From Flavobacteriaceae bacterium (lineage in GTDB: Bacteria > Bacteroidota > Bacteroidia > Flavobacteriales > Flavobacteriaceae): a stretch of DNA of 64,000 nt. The translations under genes were made by a program, and so were the position numbers. The notes beneath the pieces were generated by a model. The model did no database searches. It saw nothing but the letters and a program-made list of their open reading frames with translations, and was not told where the DNA came from. Below are positions 51,367 through 59,660 of the stretch, one piece after another (position 1 is the first letter of the stretch; each line of letters begins with the position of its first letter). The DNA is taken from the NCBI GenBank assembly GCA_014075215.1, contig CP046177.1, forward strand, positions 1,984,501-2,048,500, written 5' to 3'.

Positions 51367-53109
51367 ATGGGACAATTCAGAGATGTATCAATAAAAAATG
51401 TCATTGAGGACTTAAATCAAAGCTACTTTCTTCCAGATATTCAGAGGGAATACGTTTGGTTAAGAAAAGCCAAAGAAAAGAAAATTGAACAACTTTTTGA
51501 TTCCATTTTACGAGGTTACCCAATTGGTTCGTTTCTGTTTTGGAAACTCAAGAAAGACGATATTGAAACCAATAAAGACGCTAAAGAAGATTCGGAAAAA
51601 CTGAACTTCCAGCTGTACAAGTTCATTGAAAACTATGATGAACGAAAAACACACAATGAAAAGGTCAATATTGAGCAAATAAATTCAGACGATTTATCTA
51701 TCGTACTTGACGGACAACAAAGGTTAACTTCACTTTATATAGGACTTAAAGGGACGAGAACTCTAAAAAAACCTAAAGCTTGGTGGGATAATCCTAACGC
51801 ATTTGAGGAAAAACAACTCTTCTTAAATTTAAGATACAAACCAAACGAAGAAAATCCAGATGATAACTTTGATTTTGATTTTTTACGAAAAAATACTGTT
51901 CCAAAAATTGACGAAAACAACTATTGGTTTAAGGTTGGCGAAATTCTTCAATTAGGAAGTATCGTAAGTTACGCTAGAGAAAACAACCTTTCTGACAACG
52001 AAGCAGAAATATTAGAAAAATTAAAAGACGCTTTTTGTACAAAAAGCTTGATTTCATATTTTGAGGAAACAGAAAAAAACCTTGACAAGGTTTTAAAAAT
52101 CTTTATTCGTGTAAATAGCGGTGGAACACAATTATCATATTCAGACCTTTTAATGTCAATTTTGACTGCGAATTTCTCAACCGATATTCGTGATTTAATG
52201 AACAAGTTTGTTGATTCAATAAAAGAACAAGGTTTTGGTGTAATGGGCAGAGACCAAGTACTAAAAACTTGTTTACTCTTGACGGAAAGCAACCATATCT
52301 TTCAACTAAAAAACTTCAGCAAAAGTAATATCAACAAAATTGAGGATAATTGGGAAGAAATAACCGAAACGATTTTTAAAGCAACAAAACTTCTAAAAGA
52401 GTTTGGTTATACAAACCAACTCTCGTCTGCTTATATTTTATCAGCTGTTGCTTATTACATTTTTAAAAAGAAAACCATAACACAAGAAGACAAAACAGAA
52501 TTACTGAAATTTGTGCGAAACGCACAAATTACCAGTTATTTTACCACTTCTTTAGATGGTAAATTAGAGGTTGTCGCCAAAATCATTAGAACAGCTGAAA
52601 ATTTTGAAATAGTTAATAAAAATCTAACTACAAGCAAAGTACAACCTTTAAAAATATCAAGTGACGATATTGACAGAATGATGGATTTTCAATATGGGAA
52701 TCCTGCAATTCTTCCGATTTTACAAATTTTATATCCAAATCTAGATTATAAGAATTCAACTTTTCATATTGACCATATATACCCGAAATCAAAATTCAAA
52801 CAAAAGAACACAGATTTAGAAGAAGATTATCTAACAGAAGCTAATTTTCTCTACAATCTTCAACTACTGCAAGGAGAAGAAAATTTAGCAAAAAAAGCAA
52901 AAGATCCTGAAAAGTGGTTGAATGAACATTTTTCTAGCAACATAGAACAAATTAAGGCATATAAGGAAAGGAATTATATAGAACCAAATTTTGAACTGAA
53001 TTGGAGTGTAATTAAGGAGTTTGACGAATATCGAACCGAAAAAATAAAGAGCAAACTAAAAGAGATTTTGCTTACCGAGAAAGAAATGCCAGTGCCTAAC
53101 AATGTATAA
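51367..53109 (+). CDS. DUF262/DUF1524 protein (GmrSD-like type IV restriction enzyme)
   Basis: A 580-aa single-chain protein. The N-terminal DUF262 part carries LPDIQREYVW (residues ~19-28) and the nucleotide-binding motif SIVLDGQQRLTSLY near residue 115, with FIRVNSGGTQLSYSDLLMS near 248. The C-terminal DUF1524 part has the HNH-type nuclease motif STFHIDHIYPKSKFK near residue 470. GmrSD-type enzymes cut modified phage DNA (for example glucosylated hydroxymethylcytosine). It is alone in its cassette; the last codons (PVPNNV and TAA) lie inside site K. Confidence 0.85.
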   Translation: MGQFRDVSIKNVIEDLNQSYFLPDIQREYVWLRKAKEKKIEQLFDSILRGYPIGSFLFWKLKKDDIETNKDAKEDSEKLNFQLYKFIENYDERKTHNEKVNIEQINSDDLSIVLDGQQRLTSLYIGLKGTRTLKKPKAWWDNPNAFEEKQLFLNLRYKPNEENPDDNFDFDFLRKNTVPKIDENNYWFKVGEILQLGSIVSYARENNLSDNEAEILEKLKDAFCTKSLISYFEETEKNLDKVLKIFIRVNSGGTQLSYSDLLMSILTANFSTDIRDLMNKFVDSIKEQGFGVMGRDQVLKTCLLLTESNHIFQLKNFSKSNINKIEDNWEEITETIFKATKLLKEFGYTNQLSSAYILSAVAYYIFKKKTITQEDKTELLKFVRNAQITSYFTTSLDGKLEVVAKIIRTAENFEIVNKNLTTSKVQPLKISSDDIDRMMDFQYGNPAILPILQILYPNLDYKNSTFHIDHIYPKSKFKQKNTDLEEDYLTEANFLYNLQLLQGEENLAKKAKDPEKWLNEHFSSNIEQIKAYKERNYIEPNFELNWSVIKEFDEYRTEKIKSKLKEILLTEKEMPVPNNV

Positions 53110-53224
53110 AAATAATAGCGGTTTAATCGCTAAAACGAAAGTAAGTAAATATAAAAAAGGTCTGTGTTTAACCGAAAAGTTAGTGTGTGTAATCCGCTAC
53201 TATTCTTATACTAGACCGTTACCT
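53094..53224 (+). repeat. attC-like imperfect inverted repeat, site K
   Basis: The left arm is gcctaac + 4 nt (AATG) + tataaaaataatagcgg; the right arm inward is aggtaac + 7 nt (GGTCTAG) + tataagaatagtagcgg. The centre is nearly identical to site F. It supplies the stop codon of the GmrSD-like gene. Confidence 0.75.
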
Positions 53225-53235
53225 GCAAGCTAAAA

Positions 53236-53312
53236 AAGCCAACGCACAGTCAAGCACATTTAGTTTTTGCCGACACGAAATCCAACGCTGAAAAAACTAA
53301 AAGAGCTTGCCT
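53236..53312 (+). repeat. Second dispersed repeat family, copy 3
   Basis: gccaacgcacagtcaagcac ... ctaaaagagcttgcc, similar to 46146-46206. It directly follows site K. Confidence 0.45.
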
Positions 53313-53351
53313 TTTCCCTCTCAAAAATTCGTTATTCTCATATTAATTTGA

Positions 53352-53359
53352 TAGATTTG
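53352..53359 (+). promoter_or_regulatory. -7 element (TAGATTTG) for the HTH/type IIG operon
   Basis: Matches TAnnTTTG, 19 bp before the ATG of the HTH gene. A -33 TTG is not evident. Confidence 0.4.
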
Positions 53360-53378
53360 CAAAAATCGCCAAGTCAAA

Positions 53379-53723
53379 ATGAGCAAGGTAAAAATGGAAA
53401 GTTTCGGTAGTTATATAAGAAGGCTTAGAACTGAAAAGGGGCTAAACCAAACAGAATTAGCTGCAAAAGTCAAACTTGACAGCGGAAGTATGAGCAAGGT
53501 CGAAAACGACAAAAAACACTTGGACGAAGAAAAATTGATACTTCTTGCAAAGGCACTTGATATTGATACTGAAATTATGAAGAAGCAGTATTTAAGCGAC
53601 CAATTCGCCAAAGAATCTGTAAAATATAAAGTTGAAGAGTCGAGAACGATATATGAGCTTGCAGAATCAAAAACTAAATATTATCTAAACAATAATGTTA
53701 AACAAGGTACTCTTAAAATATAA
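53379..53723 (+). CDS. XRE-family HTH control protein
   Basis: A 114-aa protein: XRE helix-turn-helix in residues ~9-63 (YIRRLRTEKGLNQTELAAKV, SGSMSKVENDKKHLDEEKLI) and a helical tail of ~50 residues. It precedes the large type IIG gene by 8 bp, so it is probably the control protein of that RM enzyme. A start at the internal ATG (53394, MESFG) is also possible. Confidence 0.82.
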   Translation: MSKVKMESFGSYIRRLRTEKGLNQTELAAKVKLDSGSMSKVENDKKHLDEEKLILLAKALDIDTEIMKKQYLSDQFAKESVKYKVEESRTIYELAESKTKYYLNNNVKQGTLKI

Positions 53724-53731
53724 CCAAAATT

Positions 53732-56700
53732 ATGAGTGAAGAATTATTACAAAGAGACCTTCAAAAAAATCCCGAAAAAATTGGGAAATGGGACTTTTAC
53801 AATATTGGAGCAACTTCTGTAAAAGCTCTTAAAGAATACGGAATTATTCGTAATGTAAACTACGGAAAAGAAGAAAGAAAAAAAGTTGACGCTCTAATTG
53901 TTCAGCAAAAGAATGTAATTGTTGTTGTTGAATACAAGAAGCCTTCTGAGTTTAAGACTAAAGCTGAAAAGAACAAAGCAATCAAGCAAGAGATTGAAGT
54001 TGCTAAAAAAATCGGCTCAAATATTATCATTGCCACAGACACAAAAGAATCTGTTTGGGTAAATGTAAAAACAGGTAAACGAATAAAAGATGAAGATGGG
54101 AAGGAGTTGAAATACAACTTTAATCCAAAAGACGAAAAACTTCCAGATTTAATTGAGAAAATAATTTCGTCAATCAATGAAATTAATGACCAAATAAAGC
54201 CAAAAAAATTAGTCAATCCAACAGATTTAGCAAAGCAAATTTGGCAAGACATTTGGTCTGTCAGTGGTGCAACGCCTGAAAATTGCCTTTACACTTTTGT
54301 CGAGCTTTTTATTTTTAAATATTTAAGTGATTTAGGAATTCTCGGTCAAGGAATAAACTTTGACCATTTACAGGAAAGATATGATTATCAAATTGACAAT
54401 CCAGATGAAGAGGCTTTAGGTTATTATGCACAAACAATTAGACCTCAAATTAAAAACCTTTTTCCTCCAGGGATGGACGGAACAACTATTATTAACGGGA
54501 CAATATTTGTAAGTAAAGACCAGAAAGCAGTAAAAGGTTATAGCACTGTATTCAAAAAGGTTTTAGGTAAATTCAAAACTTACGGAAAGCTTGAATACAT
54601 TGATAAAGATTTCAAGAGCCAACTATTTGAAAGTTTCCTTAAAGAAAGTATAAGCAAAAAGAATTGGGGTCAATTTTTCACTCCACTAAAAGTAATTAGA
54701 GCCATTACAGAAATGGCAAAAGATGATATTAAAGTTGGTTCAAAAATATGTGACCCAGCTTGCGGAGTTGGAAAATTCTTGCTTGAACCAATTTTCACAA
54801 AACTTGACCAGTTTTACGAAGTAAAAAATGGGAACCTCAAACCTAAAGTCACAATTCACGGATATGATAAAGGATTTGATAAGGACGAACAAAAAACCAT
54901 AATATTAGCAAAAGCTAATATGCTTATTTATTTTTCTGACCTATTAAAAGAAAATCCAAATATCACTAATGATTTTGCAGACTTGTTCAATGAAAGTTTC
55001 GTCTTAAAAACCAACTCTATTTTAGGAACACTTTCAGATGCGGTTGAAAATGAATATGACCTTATCTTGACGAATCCTCCTTATGTAACAAGTGGCAGCA
55101 GTAACCTAAAAGAAGAAGTCAAAAAAAATGGCGATTTAGTTAACTATTTTAAAGTTAACGCAATGGGAGTTGAAGGGTTATTTATGGAATGGATTATTAA
55201 AGCCTTAATACCAAATGGTAAAGCATTTATTGTCGTTCCTGATGGTATTTTTAATCGTCAAAATGACAAAAACCTAAGGCAATTTATAGTTGATGAGTGT
55301 TTCATTGATGGTATTATTTCACTACCACTTAACACTTTTTTCACCACTAATAAGAAGACATATATTTTAGCTCTCACCAAAAAAGCTGACAAGAAAGAAA
55401 AGCAAAAATCACCTGTATTCTCATACTTGGTAAGTGAAATCGGAGAAAGTAGGGATGTTTACCGTTTTGACATAGAAAACAATGATTTATCTGAAGCAGT
55501 TACACTTTATTCATTTTTCAAAGGCAATAAGGAGAATTTTGCTAAAATAAACACAGATAAAAGGTGTAAAATATTTCCTTTTAAAACCTTTGGGGAGAGC
55601 ATTGAGAAAAGTTGGATAATTGACAAATGGTGGTCGGAAGAGGAAAAAATTGAAATTGGATTAAGTGAGAAAAAGGAAAAAGTAGGTCTTTTAGAATTTT
55701 CTTCCTTGGTTGAAGATATTGCAGTTTCAATAAGCGGCTTCCAAGAAGAAATAAAAGAGCTTTCAGAAAAAAAAAAGTCTGAACTAACCTATTTAAACTT
55801 TAAGATTAAAGACTTATTTTCTATAGAAAGAGGAAAATCGAAATACACTAAAAAATATGGAAATCAAAACAAAGGCAATTCCCCTGTTTATTCTGCTTCT
55901 AACAACGCTCCTCTAACTTATATTAACTCGTCTGACTATGATGGAGAATATTTGACTTGGGCTACAAATGGTTTTGCAGGTTATATTATGGTTATTAATG
56001 GTAAATTCTCTATTAATGCAGATAGGGGACTTTTAAAACCAATAAAAGAAAATATCAATATTACCTACATAAAAAACGTATTAGAACCAACATTGAGAGG
56101 TCTTGCAAAAGGACGAAAGGGAGAAAAAGGAGAAGATGAATTTACAAAAGTTTATCCCTCAATGATTGAAAATGTAGAAATTAAAATGCCTGTTAATGAA
56201 AATGGCAATTTTGATATTGAAGCTCAAGATGAAATTGTAGATAAGATTCTCTTCACGGAGGAGATAAAATCAATAATAGAGAACTATAAATCTCAATTAA
56301 ATGATTTGATAATTCAGTTTGACCAATTTCAATATAAAGACGTTCTAATATCCAATATATTTGAACTCCCACCCATTAAAGGTTTGACAAAGACGTTTAT
56401 TAATAAACACAAAGGAAATATCCCTGTTTATGGTGGTAAAATCAAAGAAATTCCCATTGGTTATATTTCAGATAATTTAACGAATGTTAAATATTTTGAG
56501 AATTGTTTAGGTTGGAATCGAGAAGGTTCTGTTGGATATGTTTTTCTTCATAATCATAAGTTTACAACAAATGACCACCATAGACCGCTCATTTTGAAAA
56601 ACGAACACATTTCTAATATAAATCTTGAATATGCCAGATATGCTGTTGAAGAAACATTATTGAGCCAAGGTTTCAAATGGAGTAAAACTGCAAGTAAAGA

Positions 56701-56869
56701 GAAAGTTTCTAAACTAACATTTAAAGTACCTGTAAATAAAGCAGGAGAAATAGACATTGATATTCAGAATGAAATTGCACAAAAGCTTAAGAAAATAAAA
56801 GAAATCAAATTTTCAATATCTAAAGAGCTTGATAAAATATTATATAGCAATGTTGATTATGTTGAATAG
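53732..56869 (+). CDS. Single-chain type IIG/IIB-like RM enzyme with two recognition domains
   Basis: A 1,045-aa fusion. Residues ~1-140 form an HSDR_N-like nuclease with KKVDALIVQQKNVIVVVEYK (D ... E-x-K). Residues ~165-660 are an HsdM-like methylase with motif I SKICDPACGVGKFLLEPIF and motif IV YDLILTNPPYVTSG. Residues ~690-1,045 hold two HsdS-like target-recognition halves, one around IKDLFSIERGKSKYTKKYG and one around GLTKTFINKHKGNIPVYGGK, each followed by a helical spacer. Two half-sites imply a bipartite target. It is distinct from the enzyme at 43435, which has one recognition domain. Confidence 0.85.
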   Translation: MSEELLQRDLQKNPEKIGKWDFYNIGATSVKALKEYGIIRNVNYGKEERKKVDALIVQQKNVIVVVEYKKPSEFKTKAEKNKAIKQEIEVAKKIGSNIIIATDTKESVWVNVKTGKRIKDEDGKELKYNFNPKDEKLPDLIEKIISSINEINDQIKPKKLVNPTDLAKQIWQDIWSVSGATPENCLYTFVELFIFKYLSDLGILGQGINFDHLQERYDYQIDNPDEEALGYYAQTIRPQIKNLFPPGMDGTTIINGTIFVSKDQKAVKGYSTVFKKVLGKFKTYGKLEYIDKDFKSQLFESFLKESISKKNWGQFFTPLKVIRAITEMAKDDIKVGSKICDPACGVGKFLLEPIFTKLDQFYEVKNGNLKPKVTIHGYDKGFDKDEQKTIILAKANMLIYFSDLLKENPNITNDFADLFNESFVLKTNSILGTLSDAVENEYDLILTNPPYVTSGSSNLKEEVKKNGDLVNYFKVNAMGVEGLFMEWIIKALIPNGKAFIVVPDGIFNRQNDKNLRQFIVDECFIDGIISLPLNTFFTTNKKTYILALTKKADKKEKQKSPVFSYLVSEIGESRDVYRFDIENNDLSEAVTLYSFFKGNKENFAKINTDKRCKIFPFKTFGESIEKSWIIDKWWSEEEKIEIGLSEKKEKVGLLEFSSLVEDIAVSISGFQEEIKELSEKKKSELTYLNFKIKDLFSIERGKSKYTKKYGNQNKGNSPVYSASNNAPLTYINSSDYDGEYLTWATNGFAGYIMVINGKFSINADRGLLKPIKENINITYIKNVLEPTLRGLAKGRKGEKGEDEFTKVYPSMIENVEIKMPVNENGNFDIEAQDEIVDKILFTEEIKSIIENYKSQLNDLIIQFDQFQYKDVLISNIFELPPIKGLTKTFINKHKGNIPVYGGKIKEIPIGYISDNLTNVKYFENCLGWNREGSVGYVFLHNHKFTTNDHHRPLILKNEHISNINLEYARYAVEETLLSQGFKWSKTASKEKVSKLTFKVPVNKAGEIDIDIQNEIAQKLKKIKEIKFSISKELDKILYSNVDYVE

Positions 56870-56871
56870 CC

Positions 56872-56935
56872 AACACATAAAGCCATACACATTTGCAATT
56901 CGCACCAGCCAAAGCTAAAGCCAAAAATTGCAAAA
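56872..56935 (+). repeat. Second dispersed repeat family, copy 4
   Basis: ccaacacataaagccataca ... gcaaaagagcttg; similar order of blocks to copies 1 and 3. It lies between the type IIG gene and site L. Confidence 0.4.
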
Positions 56936-57006
56936 GAGCTTGTTACATTGAAATAAAAAGACAAACTGAATAATTTGAAAGTCAATCTGAACGAAAAAGC
57001 CCTGTG

Positions 57007-57096
57007 GCTAACAACGTATAAAATTAATTGCTGGTTTTAGCCAATTTACGAAAGTTATCGCAGACTTTAAATCTGTGTTTTATTTACTAACTTTAG
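57007..57096 (+). repeat. attC-like site L, truncated by IS copy 4
   Basis: The left arm gctaac + 4 nt (AACG) + tataaaattaattgctgg is intact, but the right arm is missing: the sequence runs into IS copy 4, and the far side of the IS does not resume it. An IS-mediated deletion is likely. Confidence 0.6.
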
Positions 57097-57112
57097 TGAC
57101 CCGTCCTGAAAT

Positions 57113-57508
57113 ATGTATACAAAAAACAACAAGTATATGTATAAAAATGATGGATATGTAAGACGTTATAGTGAGAGTTTTAAACTCAAAGTATTAGCAG
57201 AACTTACCAAAGGAAACCATTCCAAAAGACAAATTGCCTTAACTTACGGCATACAATCTAGTACGATAAACGTATGGATTAAAAAATATGACCGTAAAGA
57301 TTTAATGAACACCCGTGTAACCGTGCAAACAGACGACGAATTATCCCGTATTAAAGCCCTTCAAAAAGAGCTAAAACAACTCAAAGATCTTCTTATTAAA
57401 AAGGATCTAGATAAACTTGTGAATGATAGTTATCTTGAAGTAGCTGCTGAAAATCTTGGCTATAAAAATGTTGAAGAATTAAAAAAAAACTTAAACATAA
57501 AGCCTTAA
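57113..57508 (+). CDS. IS3-family transposase OrfA, copy 4
   Basis: 131 aa, HTH plus leucine-zipper-like segment, identical to the other copies; nine-A slippery run close to the end. Confidence 0.92.
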   Translation: MYTKNNKYMYKNDGYVRRYSESFKLKVLAELTKGNHSKRQIALTYGIQSSTINVWIKKYDRKDLMNTRVTVQTDDELSRIKALQKELKQLKDLLIKKDLDKLVNDSYLEVAAENLGYKNVEELKKNLNIKP

Positions 57509-58365
57509 TGAAAATAGCACCGATTAATAGAAAAAAAAGAAGGTACGCCATCGCTACTATTTGTAATGCTTTCGAGTTAAAAAGAGATGCTTATTACAAA
57601 TATCAAAAAAGGTTTGTTCTTAAAAAACAAATAGAACAAAATGTAATAATGCTTGTTAAAAAAAGCAGGAAAACATTACCCAGAGAAGGTACTAGAAAGC
57701 TAATGAAATCCTTACATAATGATTTTAGGAAACAGAATATAAATATAGGTAGAGACCAGTTATTTAGAATCTTAAAAGAAAATAATTTGTTAATTAGAAG
57801 GAAAAAATATTCTTCTAAAACAACCAACTCTTACCATCGTTTTTATAAATATAAAAATATCATAAAAGACCTGATCATTAATAGACCTAACCAAGTTTGG
57901 GCTTCGGATATTACCTATATAAGAACTATAAATGGATTTTGTTATTTAGCACTTATTACTGATATGTATTCAAGAAAAATAGTAGGCTATGATATTAGTG
58001 ATAGTTTAGAACTTAAAGGCTGTGTTAGAGCTTTAAATAAAGCTATTTATCAAACTAAAAATACCGAAGAAATCATACATCATTCTGATAGAGGAATACA
58101 ATATTGTAGCAATGTTTATACTCAAATTTTGAAAAGAAAAAAGATACAAATCAGTATGACCCAAGAAAATCATTGCTACGAAAACGCAATGGCCGAAAGA
58201 GTTAACGGAATTTTAAAAGATGAATTCTTCCTCGACCAAACATTTACAAATATCAATCACGCCAAAAAAGCAACAAAAAATGCAATCAAATTATATAATA
58301 ATAAAAGATTACATTTATCTTTAGATTATAAAACACCTAATTACGTGCACAAAAATGTAGCATAA
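57508..58365 (+). CDS. IS3-family transposase OrfB, copy 4
   Basis: 285 aa, DDE core intact, identical to copies 2 and 3; starts at the TAATG overlap. Confidence 0.93.
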   Translation: MKIAPINRKKRRYAIATICNAFELKRDAYYKYQKRFVLKKQIEQNVIMLVKKSRKTLPREGTRKLMKSLHNDFRKQNINIGRDQLFRILKENNLLIRRKKYSSKTTNSYHRFYKYKNIIKDLIINRPNQVWASDITYIRTINGFCYLALITDMYSRKIVGYDISDSLELKGCVRALNKAIYQTKNTEEIIHHSDRGIQYCSNVYTQILKRKKIQISMTQENHCYENAMAERVNGILKDEFFLDQTFTNINHAKKATKNAIKLYNNKRLHLSLDYKTPNYVHKNVA

Positions 58366-58405
58366 ATTTTAATAATTAACTGTAGCCCTATTTTAGGACG
58401 AGACA

Positions 58406-58531
58406 TTAAACAAACATAACGGTCAAGAGCGGACTGACCCTCCAAAATCGGAAAATGTGAAAGTTGAAACCGAAATAAAAGAAAAAGTAAACCGAGTTAT
58501 CGAAAATCGAAAGAGTAGAAAAAATTATTAA
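58406..58531 (+). pseudogene. 41-codon 3' remnant of a gene cut at IS copy 4
   Basis: The frame is open from the IS end to TAA at 58529 and encodes a charged helix (ERTDPPKSENVKVETEIKEK ... ENRKSRKNY). No start; parent gene unknown. Confidence 0.35.
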
Positions 58532-58584
58532 CTTGGAAAAGTCTTAAAAAATTGAAAAAGATTTTTCCCCTAAAACTAAATATT

Positions 58585-59286
58585 ATGAATATTTTAAAGT
58601 TTTTAAGAATACCATACTTATCTATATTTATGGCTTCATTGATATTATTTGTTTCTTGTGAACAATACGATGCCCCAGAACAAATTCAAAATAAATTTGA
58701 CTATTCTTCTTTTAATAATTTCAAGAGTAGTTCTTATTTTGATGATATTGTTAAAAATGTAAAAAGTAGATTTTCAAAATCGAAAGAGAGTACTAATCAA
58801 ATTGTACTTGATGAAGTAAATGCTCAATTGGGTACTAATATTGAAATTCCAAATGATGCTTTACAATTATCAATTGAGATGAATCCGACTGATATATTGA
58901 CTATCGCTAAAAACAATAGTTGGTTAACTCAAGAAGATGTTATAATTACTAATGAATTTATTGAAGATATGGAGTCTAAAGGGTTTGACATTGCTGTTGA
59001 GAATTACGAAAGTAATATTTTGGCTGTGAATTTGTCAAATGAAGAATTTGCTAAAAAAAATCTTTTTATTAATATGGTAAAAAGTATGGAGTTTAAATAC
59101 CCAGACTTATATGATAATAATGAATCAGCACAAGCTAAATCTTGGTTAAAATGTGCAGCTGCTTCTATTGCTTTAGCGTCTGCAATTGCAGGTACTTTAT
59201 CATGTGTAACAATTGCTGCTTGTGCTCTAGCTATGGTTTTGGTTTATGCAGCTTCAAATTCTTTTGCGGATAATTGTTTAGAATAA
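58585..59286 (+). CDS. Putative lipoprotein with Cys-patterned hydrophobic C-terminus
   Basis: A 233-aa protein. The lipoprotein signal ends SLILFVSC with the lipobox cysteine at residue 25. Residues ~30-180 are charged and helical. The last ~50 residues are Ala/Ile/Ser-rich and hydrophobic with cysteines spaced C-x16-C-x5-C-x17-C, exactly as in the partial paralogue at 1-372. An in-frame TTG at 58552 exists; the ATG at 58585 gives the better signal. A two-TM gene follows after 12 bp, then site M. A membrane-active toxin with a partner is my inference; I know of no named family. Confidence 0.65.
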   Translation: MNILKFLRIPYLSIFMASLILFVSCEQYDAPEQIQNKFDYSSFNNFKSSSYFDDIVKNVKSRFSKSKESTNQIVLDEVNAQLGTNIEIPNDALQLSIEMNPTDILTIAKNNSWLTQEDVIITNEFIEDMESKGFDIAVENYESNILAVNLSNEEFAKKNLFINMVKSMEFKYPDLYDNNESAQAKSWLKCAAASIALASAIAGTLSCVTIAACALAMVLVYAASNSFADNCLE

Positions 59287-59298
59287 ATTTTTGATATT

Positions 59299-59508
59299 AT
59301 GTGGAAACCTTCAAAATTAACATTATTAATTTTAATTTTAATCACTTCTATTTCAGGAGGTATAACTTTAAGTTATGTCGATTGGGAGGCCATAAAAATA
59401 GGTAAGAAAATTTTCGGTGAATTAAAATTACCTATTATTTTTATAATTTTAAGTCTTTATTTTCTATTTCCATATGTGAAAAGATTAAAAGAAGACAAAT
59501 CTGAATAA
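59299..59508 (+). CDS. Small two-TM membrane protein, partner of the lipoprotein
   Basis: A 69-aa protein with helices at about residues 7-24 and 44-60, a D-W-E-A-I motif between them and a charged tail (RLKEDKSE). Paralogue of the protein at 389-601. It is 12 bp from the lipoprotein gene and 4 bp before site M. An immunity role is conceivable. Confidence 0.6.
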   Translation: MWKPSKLTLLILILITSISGGITLSYVDWEAIKIGKKIFGELKLPIIFIILSLYFLFPYVKRLKEDKSE

Positions 59509-59512
59509 CGTG

Positions 59513-59645
59513 GCATAACACGGTATATAAAAAATAGCAGTTAAGTGCAAGTTTTAAAATTTGTGCTTTTCTGCTATCTTTATTGTTAGATTGAAAGTAA
59601 CAGCATTTTTACTCTGCTACTTTTCATATACTAAAACCGTTAGCT
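59513..59645 (+). repeat. attC-like imperfect inverted repeat, site M
   Basis: The left arm is gcataac + 4 nt (ACGG) + tatataaaaaatagcag; the right arm inward is agctaac + 8 nt + tatatgaaaagtagcag. Closely related to E2. Last site of the array in this window. Confidence 0.72.
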
Positions 59646-59660
59646 ATAATTAAAAAAAAT

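Larger units (their letters stand above)
57097..58405 (+). mobile_element. IS3-family element, copy 4
   Basis: 1,309 bp, plus orientation. Flanks (tag before, tta after) do not match, and the site it interrupts is not continued on the far side. Confidence 0.92.

Noticed and set aside
23760..59645. CRISPR array
   Set aside because: The repeats are long, diverged inverted repeats separated by genes of 0.4-5 kb; no short identical direct repeats with spacers and no cas genes are present.
23760..59645. Sites as simple REP or terminator hairpins
   Set aside because: Terminator function is possible, but the conserved tips, fixed asymmetry, long variable centres and one-per-cassette placement are more than terminators need. 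Not fully excluded.
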